Shown one piece after another: positions 7,977-15,836 of a stretch of DNA of 64,000 bases (position 1 is the stretch's first letter; the number at the start of each line of letters is the position of its first letter). This DNA is from Rhodospirillaceae bacterium (GTDB taxonomy: Bacteria; Pseudomonadota; Alphaproteobacteria; Rhodospirillales; Casp-alpha2). The translations under genes were made by a program, and so were the position numbers. The stretch lies in the NCBI GenBank assembly GCA_016845145.1, contig JAERTE010000112.1, positions 62,001-126,000 on the forward strand, in the 5' to 3' direction. The notes beneath the pieces were generated by a model. The model saw only the letters and a program-made list of their open reading frames with translations. It was not told the origin of the DNA and did no database searches.

Positions 7977-8846
7977 TTACTGCCCGCCGCCCAGCGAGTG
8001 AATATAGATCGTTAGTTGCTTCACTACCACTGGGTCGAGAATTTTACCCCATGCCGGCATGACACCGGAACGGCTGTTGGAAATGGTATCCACCAGCGTC
8101 GCCTTGTCGCCGCCATAGAGCCAGATGCCGTTGTTCAAGGCTGGTGCACCGAACTCGGCGAGGCCTTGACCTTTATCGCCATGACAGGCGGCGCAATGCT
8201 CAGTGAACAGAGGCTTGCCGCGTTCGGCAGCTCCCGCGTCACCCTCTTGACCGCTGATGGTGAGTACGTACTCGGCAACATCGTCGATCTGTTTGGCTTC
8301 AAGGGTTTCGTCTTTCAGGAAAGCAGGCATCGCCGAATCACGAGCTTCTTCGCCGTCGGGATTGCGAATACCGTGTGTGATGGTGTGGTGGATAGCATCA
8401 AGTGTGCCTCCCCACAGCCACTCATCGTCGTTCAAGTTCGGATAACCTTTGAAACCTTGCGCGCCGGAACCATGGCACTGCGAACAGTTGACGTTGAAAG
8501 CCGAGCGTCCGCCGGCCAAAGCGAAGTTCAGCAAATCGGAATCCGTCCGGATATCCTGCAGCGATGCCTTTTCCAGTTTGTCGAGGTGTACCTTCTGGCG
8601 TTCTTTTGCGGCTGCCATATCGGTTGCCACTTCGGCGCGCGAGCTGTAGCCAATCACACCGGTGGTGTAGGAACTGATCAATGGCCAGGACGGATAAACC
8701 ACCCAGTAGCCAATGGACCAAACGATAGTGGCATAGAGAATCCAGCGCCACCAGTTGGGCAACGGATTGTTCAGTTCTCGTACACCGTCCCACTCGTGCC
8801 CGGTGGTTTCGATGCCCGTGACTTCGTCAATATGTTTTTCGGCCAT
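7977..8846 (-). CDS. ccoP: cbb3 oxidase di-haem cytochrome c subunit CcoP
   Basis: A 289-residue cytochrome c subunit. It has one N-terminal membrane helix (WILYATIVWSIGYWVVYPSWPLI, near residues 35-57) and two c-type haem sites, CSQCH near residue 120 and CAACH near residue 218. It takes electrons into the cbb3 oxidase, working in the periplasm. The ATG at 8846 is preceded by an AAGGAGGA sequence that lies inside the end of ccoQ, so translation of the two is probably coupled. It is the last gene of ccoNOQP. Confidence 0.96.
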   Translation of the reverse strand: MAEKHIDEVTGIETTGHEWDGVRELNNPLPNWWRWILYATIVWSIGYWVVYPSWPLISSYTTGVIGYSSRAEVATDMAAAKERQKVHLDKLEKASLQDIRTDSDLLNFALAGGRSAFNVNCSQCHGSGAQGFKGYPNLNDDEWLWGGTLDAIHHTITHGIRNPDGEEARDSAMPAFLKDETLEAKQIDDVAEYVLTISGQEGDAGAAERGKPLFTEHCAACHGDKGQGLAEFGAPALNNGIWLYGGDKATLVDTISNSRSGVMPAWGKILDPVVVKQLTIYIHSLGGGQ

Positions 8847-8849
8847 CGT

Positions 8850-8999
8850 TCAGTCCTCCTTCAACGGAATGTGAGCTGCCTGCTCAAACTTGTTCTTGGC
8901 ACCAGGGCGCAAGGCGTAAACCAAGACCCCTGCAAACAACACGACCAGATAAACCAGCCCCCATGTTTGCGCGAAATAGGAAACGTTTTCGTACGTCAT
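8850..8999 (-). CDS. ccoQ: cbb3 oxidase small subunit CcoQ
   Basis: A 49-residue single-span membrane peptide, beginning MTYENVSYFAQTWGLVYL and ending HIPLKED. The membrane helix runs roughly from residue 13 to 30, and a Pro-Gly-Lys-rich stretch (RPGAKNKFEQAA) follows. CcoQ stabilises the cbb3 complex and in some species couples it to oxygen signalling. Its place between ccoO (11 bases upstream) and ccoP (three bases downstream) is the canonical one. The ATG at 8999 has GGAG-like purines upstream within the gap after ccoO. Confidence 0.92.
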   Translation of the reverse strand: MTYENVSYFAQTWGLVYLVVLFAGVLVYALRPGAKNKFEQAAHIPLKED

Positions 9000-9010
9000 A
9001 ATCGAGTCTC

Positions 9011-9736
9011 CTATCGCAGGTTGTCGCCTTCGGCTTTGAAACTGCCGAAGTCGACCATTGTGCCAAGAATTTGAAGGTAGGCGATCATGGCATCCATTTC
9101 CGTCGGAGCACCGGGCTTGCCGTCGAAATCACGCACCTGGGCACCTGGATACCGTTCCTCCACGGCTTCAGCCTCGTCGCTGTCCGGGTCCGCTTGCGCG
9201 ACCAGATCGGTTTCTGCCTTGGCGATCATTTCGTCGGTGTAGGGTACGCCGACAATAGCATTGGTTTTCAGGTGCGCGGTGATGTCTCCGACCTTTAGTG
9301 GCGCATCCAGGAACGGATAGCCTGGCATGACCGATTCCGGCACAACAGAGCGCGGATCAATCATGTGGTTGCGATGCCACTCGTCGGAATATTTGCCGCC
9401 AACACGTGCCAAGTCAGGTCCGGTTCTTTTCGAACCCCATTGAAACGGATGGTCGTACATGCTTTCCGCAGCCAAGCTGTAGTGGCCGTAGCGCTCAATC
9501 TCGTCGCGGAACGGACGCACCATTTGGCTGTGGCAGTTGTAGCAACCCTCGCGGATGTAGATGTTCCGCCCGGCGAGTTCCAGCGGTGAATAAGGGCGGA
9601 CCCCCTTCACCTTCTCGATGGTGCTTTCCAGGTAGAACAGCGGAGCCAGTTCAACGATCCCGCCGATCGAGACAACGATAAGGATGCCCACCACCATTAG
9701 GATCGAGTTTCTTTCTATTTTTCCATGATCAAACAT
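9011..9736 (-). CDS. ccoO: cbb3 oxidase mono-haem cytochrome c subunit CcoO
   Basis: A 241-residue membrane-anchored cytochrome c. The N-terminal helix is [20 protein letters not shown], and the single c-type haem motif is CYNCH near residue 70, followed by the family stretch [19 protein letters not shown] methionine in the C-terminal half (for example ESVMPGYP) can serve as axial ligand. CcoO relays electrons from CcoP to the CcoN active site. It lies 11 bases after ccoN and 11 bases before ccoQ. Confidence 0.96.
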   Translation of the reverse strand: MFDHGKIERNSILMVVGILIVVSIGGIVELAPLFYLESTIEKVKGVRPYSPLELAGRNIYIREGCYNCHSQMVRPFRDEIERYGHYSLAAESMYDHPFQWGSKRTGPDLARVGGKYSDEWHRNHMIDPRSVVPESVMPGYPFLDAPLKVGDITAHLKTNAIVGVPYTDEMIAKAETDLVAQADPDSDEAEAVEERYPGAQVRDFDGKPGAPTEMDAMIAYLQILGTMVDFGSFKAEGDNLR

Positions 9737-9747
9737 GATGTTACTCC

Positions 9748-11367
9748 TTATGCCGCTGCTGTTTGAGTAGCGGGCATGTACGGCTTTTCACTTCGCACGT
9801 CACCGCGCGCCGTGCGCCATACGTTGTAGGCCATGAGCAGGGAACCGACGACAAACATTGCGCCGCCAAACGCCCGGATCACATAGAACGGGTGCATGGC
9901 TTCGACGGTCTCGGCGAAGGAATACTCCAGGAAGCCGAGGCTGTCGTATGCACGCCACATCAGACCTTGCATGATGCCGGACACCCACATGGCCGCCGCA
10001 TAAAGCACGATGCCAAGCGTGGCGAGCCAGAAGTGTGCCGAGACCAGTCGCAGCGAATAGAGCTTCTCGCGACCGAACATCTTCGGAGCCAGGAAGTAAA
10101 TGGCGCCGAAGCTGACCATACCGACCCAACCCAAGGCGCCCGAGTGAACGTGGCCGATGGTCCAGTCGGTGTAGTGACTGAGCGAGTTCACGGCCTTGAT
10201 TGACATCAGAGGCCCTTCGAAGGTGCTCATACCGTAAAAGGCGACTGAAATGGCCATCATGCGCAAGATTGGGTCCGTGCGTAACTTGTCCCAGGCCCCC
10301 GAAAGGGTCATCAGGCCGTTGATCATGCCGCCCCAAGAAGGCATCCACAGCATAATAGAGAAGGTCATGCCCAGCGTCTGCGACCAGTCGGGCAATGCCG
10401 TGTAGTGCAGATGGTGGGGGCCGGCCCAGATGTAGAGGAAAATCAGGCTCCAGAAGTGGACAATGGAGAGCCGGTACGAATAGACCGGACGTTCCGCCTG
10501 CTTGGGCACATAGTAATACATGATGCCCAAGAACCCAGCGGTCAGGAAGAAGCCCACTGCATTGTGGCCGTACCACCATTGCGTCAGAGCATCCTGCACG
10601 CCAGCCCAAACAACGTAGCTTTTCGCGCCGAAGAAACTGACCGGCACCACCGCGTTGTTGACCAAGTGCAGCAAGGCAACAGTGACGATAAATGCCAAAT
10701 AGAACCAGTTGGCGACATATATATGGGGTTCTTTGCGCTTCCAAAGCGTGGCGAGGAATACCAGTAAGTAGGTCACCCAGACGATGGTCAGCCAGATATC
10801 AACGTACCATTCGGGTTCCGCATATTCTTTGCCTTGGGTAATGCCCGATACGTATCCGGTGGCGGCCATGATGATGAACAGGTTGTAACCCCAGAACACG
10901 AACCAAGGCGACCAAAGGCCCGCTAGGCGGGCTTGCGTGGTGCGCTGCACCACATGGAAAGAGGTCATCAGCAAGACGTTACCGCCGAACGCGAAAATCA
11001 CCGCAGATGTATGTAGTGGGCGCAAACGACCGAAATTGGTCCAGGGCAGATCGAAGTTCAGGGCCGGGAACGCCAATTGCAGCGCAATGACCAAGCCGAC
11101 GAGAAATCCGACGACGCCCCAAAACGTTGAGGCGACGACGCCCAACTTGACGATTGAATCGTTGTAGACGGTAGTTCCGTCCACGCCGTCCGATCGGTGC
11201 TCAGCAACAACGTCCCCGCCTTTCTTGAGAACGGCAAAGCCGGCCAAGACACATGCGACAAACAGCAACAAACCATGCGCGTAGATTGCCGTATCGACAG
11301 CATTGGCGGCTAAAACCAGCCCCAAAACCGCAAAGCCCCCAACTGGGAGCCAAACCAACCCACTCAT
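9748..11367 (-). CDS. ccoN: cbb3 oxidase catalytic subunit CcoN
   Basis: The 539-residue haem-copper oxidase subunit I of the cbb3 type, which reduces oxygen to water and pumps protons. Membrane helices span the whole protein. Visible metal ligands include the low-spin haem His in [14 protein letters not shown], the CuB His in [11 protein letters not shown], the His-His pair in [13 protein letters not shown], and the HVHSGALGW pair. The N terminus carries two extra hydrophobic segments before the core. ATG at 11367 follows an AGAGG sequence. The upstream region contains an FNR box at 11482-11495, indicating low-oxygen induction. Confidence 0.97.
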   Translation of the reverse strand: MSGLVWLPVGGFAVLGLVLAANAVDTAIYAHGLLLFVACVLAGFAVLKKGGDVVAEHRSDGVDGTTVYNDSIVKLGVVASTFWGVVGFLVGLVIALQLAFPALNFDLPWTNFGRLRPLHTSAVIFAFGGNVLLMTSFHVVQRTTQARLAGLWSPWFVFWGYNLFIIMAATGYVSGITQGKEYAEPEWYVDIWLTIVWVTYLLVFLATLWKRKEPHIYVANWFYLAFIVTVALLHLVNNAVVPVSFFGAKSYVVWAGVQDALTQWWYGHNAVGFFLTAGFLGIMYYYVPKQAERPVYSYRLSIVHFWSLIFLYIWAGPHHLHYTALPDWSQTLGMTFSIMLWMPSWGGMINGLMTLSGAWDKLRTDPILRMMAISVAFYGMSTFEGPLMSIKAVNSLSHYTDWTIGHVHSGALGWVGMVSFGAIYFLAPKMFGREKLYSLRLVSAHFWLATLGIVLYAAAMWVSGIMQGLMWRAYDSLGFLEYSFAETVEAMHPFYVIRAFGGAMFVVGSLLMAYNVWRTARGDVRSEKPYMPATQTAAA

Positions 11368-11450
11368 AATAACAGACCTCTTTCGTCGTTAAGTGACGGT
11401 ATTTTTCTCAGGTTATTCGATGAAGAATCACATTCCTCACAGGTGATGTC

Positions 11451-11466
11451 GGTAACCTAGGTCACC
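11451..11466. promoter_or_regulatory. imperfect palindrome in the ccoN promoter
   Basis: GGTAACCTAGGTCACC reads almost the same on both strands (14 of 16 positions). It lies where the -10 region would fall if the FNR box at 11482-11495 acts as a class II site centred near -41.5. A second DNA-binding regulator is possible, but none is identified. Confidence 0.35.
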
Positions 11467-11481
11467 GTATCAGAAAAACGG

Positions 11482-11495
11482 TTGATGTGGATCAA
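11482..11495 (-). promoter_or_regulatory. FNR box upstream of ccoNOQP
   Basis: TTGATGTGGATCAA matches the FNR/FixK consensus TTGAT-N4-ATCAA at all ten defined positions. It is centred about 121 bases upstream of the ccoN ATG and about 36 bases beyond the fnr stop. The FNR protein encoded next door has the recognition residues expected for TTGA half-sites, so it is the probable activator under oxygen limitation. Confidence 0.88.
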
Positions 11496-11531
11496 TAGAC
11501 CCGACAAAAACCCGATTGGTGAGAGAAAACC

Positions 11532-12284
11532 TCAATACCCCTCGGCCATTTCGCCGAGAGACGCCGGGTCGGCAATCGAAATTCGCCGATCCGAGTTCAG
11601 CGCAATAACGCCGCTTTGTTTTAGCCTAGTCAGGGTGCGGCTGACGGTTTCCGTGGTCAGGCCCAGATAGTCGCCAATGTCGTTGCGGCTCATGGGGATT
11701 TCAAGAGGCTCCGTGGACAGTTCAAGCCGCTCGGCCCGCTGGACCAGCATGATCAAAAACGACGCAATCCGTTCTTTTGCGGATTTCCGGCCCAGCAGCA
11801 GCATCTGATTGTGCGCTTCGGCCAATTCATTGCGTGAAATGTCGAGAAGCCGGCTTTCCAGTTTCGGTAACTCACGGAACAGGCGTTCCAATTGTGAGCG
11901 CTTGAACTTGCAAAGTGCGGCGTCGGTAATGGCCTCGGCGGTATGGACATATTCGGTGTCAGATGCCAGGCCCAGGAAATCGCCGGGGAATACGAAGCCG
12001 GTAATCTGGCGCCGGCCATCAGGCAGCAGCTTGTAGAGTTTCATAAATCCGGCGGTCAAATTGTAGACGTAGTCGGCGGGCTCTCCTTCATCGAAGGCGG
12101 CTGCGCCATGCGGCAACTGCACCGACACGCGGATGGCGTTCAGGTGGTCGAGTTCATTGTCGTCAAGCGCCGAACAAACGGCCAGATCACGGATCGGGCA
12201 GGCCGCGCAAGGCGATTCGGCCGCACCAGCGCGTCTTGCCGGTTCCGGTAAGCGCACGACATTAGGGGAATGCTCTGTCGACAC
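11532..12284 (-). CDS. fnr: FNR-type oxygen-sensing transcriptional regulator (FnrN/FnrL)
   Basis: A 250-residue Crp/Fnr-family regulator. The N terminus carries Cys26-x2-Cys29-x7-Cys37, and a fourth Cys at about 125 (AALCKFKR) completes the ligand set for an oxygen-labile [4Fe-4S] cluster. This makes it a true sensor rather than a FixK. The recognition helix holds E-T-V-S-R at 212-216, as in E. coli FNR, which reads TTGA. GTG at 12284 is preferred over TTG at 12290 because GAGGAG lies seven bases upstream of the GTG. It is flanked by ccoNOQP and usp/hemN, each with FNR boxes. I see no box in front of fnr itself. Confidence 0.93.
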   Translation of the reverse strand: MSTEHSPNVVRLPEPARRAGAAESPCAACPIRDLAVCSALDDNELDHLNAIRVSVQLPHGAAAFDEGEPADYVYNLTAGFMKLYKLLPDGRRQITGFVFPGDFLGLASDTEYVHTAEAITDAALCKFKRSQLERLFRELPKLESRLLDISRNELAEAHNQMLLLGRKSAKERIASFLIMLVQRAERLELSTEPLEIPMSRNDIGDYLGLTTETVSRTLTRLKQSGVIALNSDRRISIADPASLGEMAEGY

Positions 12285-12409
12285 CCTCAATCTCCTCTTC
12301 GTTCCCCCAAGACACGATTATGCAAAGTCCCCACCGATTATGGCGAAACTCTAGCATGTGGCTTGGGAAGACGCCACACCTTGCGCATCAGTGTTTAGAA
12401 GCGTCGGCG

Positions 12410-13276
12410 TTAGTGCGCCATGAACAGAGTAAGTTGCTGATCTTTCAGCATATCTCTTGTCACGCCGCCGAACAGGAACTCACTGATCACGCTGTGGCCG
12501 TAGGCGCCCATGATCGTGATTCCGACACCATGAGATTGCATTTCATGATGCAAGGCTTCGGCGATGGTGCGTTCTTGGTTGGCGATGAGAAAGATTTCCG
12601 AATCGATTCCGTGCCCGCGCAGATAGACCGCCAGGTTTTCCAGGCCGTCGTCCGTCGGTGCATCGGTGACTGAGAAAATAAGGGCGCGTTTGGCGACCTT
12701 CAAGAACGGCAGCGCCGCGCTCAGGCTGCGCGTCGCCTCCCGAGACCCGTCCCAGGCAATGGCCATGGGCGCTTCCGTGAGTGTCAACTCGCCGCCGCTT
12801 GCGATCAACACGGGGCGGCCGGTATCGAACAAAGCTGCCTCAAGGGCTGCGGAATCGACGCCGCCGTCGGCTGCATCGGGCCGACCCATGACGATCAGAT
12901 CGACCAACCGTCCGCGCCGCGCCAGTTCGGGGTTGTCATGGCCGCTGACCAGCCGCCAGGCGAAACTGGCAATGGCGATGCGTTCTTCATCGGGCTCGAT
13001 GATTTTTAGACCGGCATCGATGCAATGGGTTTGAAACAGGCCTTGAGCGGCTTCCGCGCGCTTGCGCACGTCGGCTTCCAAATCGCCCGCTACCTGCGCT
13101 GCGCCGGCGGCGCCGACACCGTCAGGCATGGCCGGCACGAACGGGTTCAGCGGCGTTTCCACATGCAAGACTTCGACATGGGCGTCGAAAGAGAGCCCGA
13201 CGTGGATAGCAGTCTTTAAGGCTTGCTCGCTTGATGATCCCCCATCGACCAACGCGAGTACGGAACGAATGGTCAT
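12410..13276 (-). CDS. tandem universal stress protein
   Basis: A 288-residue cytoplasmic protein made of two UspA-like domains (about 1-155 and 160-288). The second domain carries the nucleotide-binding signature in altered form (GAYGHSVISEFLFGG), while the first is more degenerate. Tandem Usp proteins of this kind accompany cbb3/FNR loci in many proteobacteria and are induced by oxygen limitation. ATG at 13276 follows GGGGAAA. An FNR box at 13341-13354 with a TATATA -10 element at 13314-13319 has the right spacing to activate this gene directly. Confidence 0.88.
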   Translation of the reverse strand: MTIRSVLALVDGGSSSEQALKTAIHVGLSFDAHVEVLHVETPLNPFVPAMPDGVGAAGAAQVAGDLEADVRKRAEAAQGLFQTHCIDAGLKIIEPDEERIAIASFAWRLVSGHDNPELARRGRLVDLIVMGRPDAADGGVDSAALEAALFDTGRPVLIASGGELTLTEAPMAIAWDGSREATRSLSAALPFLKVAKRALIFSVTDAPTDDGLENLAVYLRGHGIDSEIFLIANQERTIAEALHHEMQSHGVGITIMGAYGHSVISEFLFGGVTRDMLKDQQLTLFMAH

Positions 13277-13313
13277 TTTCCCCGATTTTCAATTTCATTA
13301 CTTAGACTTGTGA

Positions 13314-13319
13314 TATATA
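13314..13319 (-). promoter_or_regulatory. -10 element of the usp promoter
   Basis: TATATA on the minus strand lies 28.5 bases from the centre of the FNR box at 13341-13354. That is the geometry of a class II FNR-activated promoter. The implied transcript would start near 13307, about 30 bases before the usp ATG. Confidence 0.5.
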
Positions 13320-13340
13320 AACCGCCGTCGAATAAGAGCT

Positions 13341-13354
13341 TTGACTTAAATCAA
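13341..13354. promoter_or_regulatory. FNR box 1 between usp and hemN
   Basis: TTGACTTAAATCAA fits the TTGAY-N4-ATCAA form of the FNR consensus. It is centred about 71 bases before the usp ATG and about 97 bases before the hemN ATG at 13445. Spacing to the TATATA at 13314-13319 suggests that it mainly serves usp. Confidence 0.8.
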
Positions 13355-13413
13355 TACGATTTTGCGAATATGAGTTTGGCCGTCCGCGAAGTCTTCTCGT
13401 TTGATCCCCTCGT

Positions 13414-13427
13414 TTGATCTCTGTCAA
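13414..13427 (+). promoter_or_regulatory. FNR box 2 just upstream of hemN
   Basis: TTGATCTCTGTCAA has both TTGA/TCAA half-sites and differs from consensus at one outer position. Its centre is only 24 bases before the first hemN ATG (13445). Class II geometry would place a -10 at CATAAA (13448-13453) and a transcript start near 13460, just before an in-frame ATG at 13463. The alternative is that it represses a promoter lying further upstream. Confidence 0.72.
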
Positions 13428-13444
13428 AGCGGCGCCCGGTTGAG

Positions 13445-14812
13445 ATGCATAAAACCATGACCATGAACGCTGAACTTCTGAAACGCTATGGCGGCGCCGT
13501 CCCGCGCTACACCAGCTATCCGACTGCGCCGCATTTCCACGAAGGCGTCTCGGCGGCAACCTATCGCGACTGGCTCGCGGCACTTCCCGCATCCGAGCCC
13601 GTGTCGCTTTACCTGCATGTGCCGTTCTGCGAGCGCATGTGCTGGTACTGCGGCTGCCATACCAAAGTGGTCAACCGCTACGACCCGATTCACGACTACG
13701 CCCAAACGCTCGCCCGCGAGGCTGACCTTGTGGCGGATTGCGTGTCAGAGCGTATTCAGGTTTCGCACCTGCATTTCGGCGGTGGCTCACCGACGACGCT
13801 TTCCGGCGACGACTTCGCCCTGATCATGGACCGCCTGCGTGCGCGCTTTGATTTTACCGAGCACGCCGAACTGGCCGTTGAGATCGACCCCCGCACCATG
13901 ACCGACGCCATGGCCGAGACCCTGGCCACGTGCGGCATCAACCGCATCAGCTTCGGCATCCAGGATTTCAATCAGCGCGTCCAGGAAGCCATCAACCGCG
14001 TGCAAAGCTTCGATGATACCCGTGACGTACTGGAGATCCTGCGTCGCCACGGCATCAATGCGGTGAACCTGGATCTCATGTACGGCCTGCCGCACCAGAG
14101 TGTCGCCGATGCCGAGCGCACCGTTGATCTGGCCGTTGAATTGAACCCCGACCGTTTTTCGGTTTTTGGTTACGCCCACGTGCCGTGGATGAAGACACAC
14201 CAGAAAATGATCGACGAATCCGCATTGCCCGGTGCCGCCGAGCGTTGGGACCAGGCCGAGGCCGTCGCCAACCGCTTGATGGCGCACGGCTACAAGCGCG
14301 TCGGCCTTGATCATTTCGCCCGCGCCGACGATCCCATGGCCAAGCACCTTGAGAACGGCGAATTGAAGCGCAACTTCCAGGGCTACACCACCGACCAGGC
14401 GCAGGCGTTGATCGGCATGGGCGCGTCCGCCATCGGTAGTCTGCCGCAAGGCTATGTGCAGAACGCGCCGTCGCTGCGTGCTTGGCGCCGTGCCGTTGAG
14501 GACGACTGCTTCGCCGTCGAGCGCGGCTTGGAGCTGAACCCTACAGACCGTCTGCGCCGCGATATCATTGAGCGGCTGATGTGCGATTTGCAGGTTGATC
14601 TCGCACCGTTTGAAGCCGTCGACGGCGCTCCCGACGACAATTTCGCTTCGGAGCGCGCTCGCCTCGCGCCCATGGCCGACGACGGCCTCGTGCACCTGAG
14701 CGGTGACCATGTGCAAGTGACCGAGGATGGTCGCGCCTTCATCCGCACCGTTTGCGCCGTGTTCGACACTTACCTGCAAACCGGCAAGGGACGGCATTCA
14801 AGCGCCGTTTAA
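13445..14812 (+). CDS. hemN: oxygen-independent coproporphyrinogen III dehydrogenase
   Basis: A 455-residue radical SAM enzyme that decarboxylates two propionates of coproporphyrinogen III without oxygen, for haem synthesis. The radical SAM cluster motif is Cys62-x3-Cys66-x2-Cys69, with an extra Cys71 (PFCERMCWYCGCHT), as in true HemN rather than HemW. PRYTSYPTA near residue 20 is a HemN hallmark, and the C terminus has the HemN accessory domain. Start could be ATG 13445 or the third Met, ATG 13463, which the FNR-box geometry favours. Haem made here can supply the neighbouring cbb3 oxidase in low oxygen. Confidence 0.95.
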   Translation: MHKTMTMNAELLKRYGGAVPRYTSYPTAPHFHEGVSAATYRDWLAALPASEPVSLYLHVPFCERMCWYCGCHTKVVNRYDPIHDYAQTLAREADLVADCVSERIQVSHLHFGGGSPTTLSGDDFALIMDRLRARFDFTEHAELAVEIDPRTMTDAMAETLATCGINRISFGIQDFNQRVQEAINRVQSFDDTRDVLEILRRHGINAVNLDLMYGLPHQSVADAERTVDLAVELNPDRFSVFGYAHVPWMKTHQKMIDESALPGAAERWDQAEAVANRLMAHGYKRVGLDHFARADDPMAKHLENGELKRNFQGYTTDQAQALIGMGASAIGSLPQGYVQNAPSLRAWRRAVEDDCFAVERGLELNPTDRLRRDIIERLMCDLQVDLAPFEAVDGAPDDNFASERARLAPMADDGLVHLSGDHVQVTEDGRAFIRTVCAVFDTYLQTGKGRHSSAV

Positions 14813-14872
14813 GCATAACTCAAGTGATTGTCATCACATGACATTTCAGCATTTTGGGGATAAAGTCGGCAC

Positions 14873-15172
14873 ATGGAAGATCGACGCGCGCATCTCCGGA
14901 CACCGTCGCCGCGGCTGAAAATCCGCGCCGACGGGTCGCTGTTCGATACCACGGAATGGAGTCAGGGCAACTTGGTGATTGCCGCCGCCGGGGCGTTTCG
15001 GATCGGTGCACTGGTGACCATCGATGGGCTCGGCACCGGCGATGACGATCTTGAAACCGTCGGCATCCGTGGCCGTGTCACACGCGTGACCGAGGGTGGC
15101 GACGCGGCTGTGGATTTTTTGCATCGCGACGACAGCGCCATGTGGACGCTGCGCCGACTCGCCGGCGGATAA
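14873..15172 (+). CDS. small PilZ-like protein
   Basis: A 99-residue soluble protein. It begins with an R-x3-R pattern (DRRAHLRTP, Arg5 and Arg9), followed by strand-rich sequence with WSQGNLVIAAAG, and ends with GRVTRVTEGGDAAVDF. This order resembles a single PilZ domain, a cyclic-di-GMP receptor fold. The second binding motif (D/N-x-S-x2-G) is imperfect, so ligand binding is uncertain. It lies 60 bases downstream of hemN on the same strand. An HD-GYP protein lies about 1.4 kb away. The assignment is moderate. Confidence 0.6.
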   Translation: MEDRRAHLRTPSPRLKIRADGSLFDTTEWSQGNLVIAAAGAFRIGALVTIDGLGTGDDDLETVGIRGRVTRVTEGGDAAVDFLHRDDSAMWTLRRLAGG

Positions 15173-15181
15173 TGTCGAGCC

Positions 15182-15499
15182 TCAGTTGTGGCCGCTGATT
15201 TCCGCGTGCAGCGGTTTGGTTTCCTCGAATTTCTGCATCTGCTCCTCCGAGGCTTTTGCCTGGTGGTTTTGTTTCCACTCGGCGTAAGGCATGCCGTAGA
15301 TGGCCTCGCGCGCCTCTTCGTCGGAGATGTCGACACCGCGCACGTCGGCTTCGGCTTTGTACCATTTTGACAGGCAGTTTCGGCAGAACCCGGCCAAGTT
15401 CATGATATCGATGTTCTGCGCGTCGGTACGCTTTTGCAGATGTTTCACCAAGCCGCGAAAGGCGGCGGCTTCCAGTTCAATTCGGGTTTGATCGTCCAT
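15182..15499 (-). CDS. DUF1244 protein
   Basis: A 105-residue protein matching the conserved DUF1244 family of alpha- and gammaproteobacteria. Characteristic stretches are FRGLVKHLQKRTDAQNIDIM, then NLAGFCRNCLSKWY and EAREAIYGMPYAEWK. The two Cys in FCRNC are a constant feature. The family is a small, mostly helical cytosolic fold of unknown function. It converges with the PilZ-like gene, with 9 bases between the stop codons. Family membership is confident, role unknown. Confidence 0.85.
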   Translation of the reverse strand: MDDQTRIELEAAAFRGLVKHLQKRTDAQNIDIMNLAGFCRNCLSKWYKAEADVRGVDISDEEAREAIYGMPYAEWKQNHQAKASEEQMQKFEETKPLHAEISGHN

Positions 15500-15828
15500 G
15501 GTGTCCTCGTCACTAAGCGGCGCATTGGCCTTTCATATAAGGTGGCGGCACAGCGATGACCAGGGTGATCTTGAAGATCGCGACACAGTTTGACCGGAAG
15601 TTTGGGGGTTGGAAGCCATTGATTTTACGCGAAACATTAAAAAAATGACGGAACGAACCCAATTTTTGACCGATACTTTTTCCAACCGATACCAACCATC
15701 CTCGATCAGTATCGGTTTTCTCACGTATATGAATGAACAATAGCGTGCCCGCACCCTGCTGCCGGATGCCGCGCCGCCAATATATCGGGAAAATCCAAAA
15801 AGTCAATAAATTCCTATAAAAGGAATAA
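15500..15828. other. intergenic region without a supported gene
   Basis: This is a relatively AT-rich gap between the DUF2478 stop and the DUF1244 start. It contains the DUF2478 terminator, a second inverted repeat (15684-15717), and a direct repeat of the CCGATAC arm at 15671-15677. Open frames here are short and lack ribosome binding sites. A small RNA is possible but unsupported. Confidence 0.5.
15684..15717. repeat. inverted repeat AACCGATAC/GTATCGGTT
   Basis: AACCGATAC at 15684-15692 is the exact complement of GTATCGGTT at 15709-15717, with a 16-base spacer. A further copy of the arm core, CCGATAC, occurs at 15671-15677. It could be an operator or an RNA hairpin ahead of the DUF1244 gene. 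Confidence 0.4.
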
Positions 15829-15836
15829 TTATTGAC
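15797..15836 (-). terminator. intrinsic terminator of the DUF2478 gene
   Basis: On the minus strand, GTCAATAA (15829-15836 complement) and ATTCCT pair with AGGAAT and TTATTGAC (15802-15809 complement), with a two-base bulge and a five-base loop. TTTTT follows at 15801-15797. The stem starts inside the stop codon of the gene it ends. It is AU-rich, so strength is uncertain. Confidence 0.6.

Noticed and set aside
11482-11495. FNR box acting on fnr autoregulation
   Set aside because: The box is beyond the 3' end of fnr, and no second box is visible upstream of the fnr start at 12284.
13787-14797. A 336-codon minus-strand frame opposite hemN
   Set aside because: hemN is certain. The antisense product is low in structure and has no motif.
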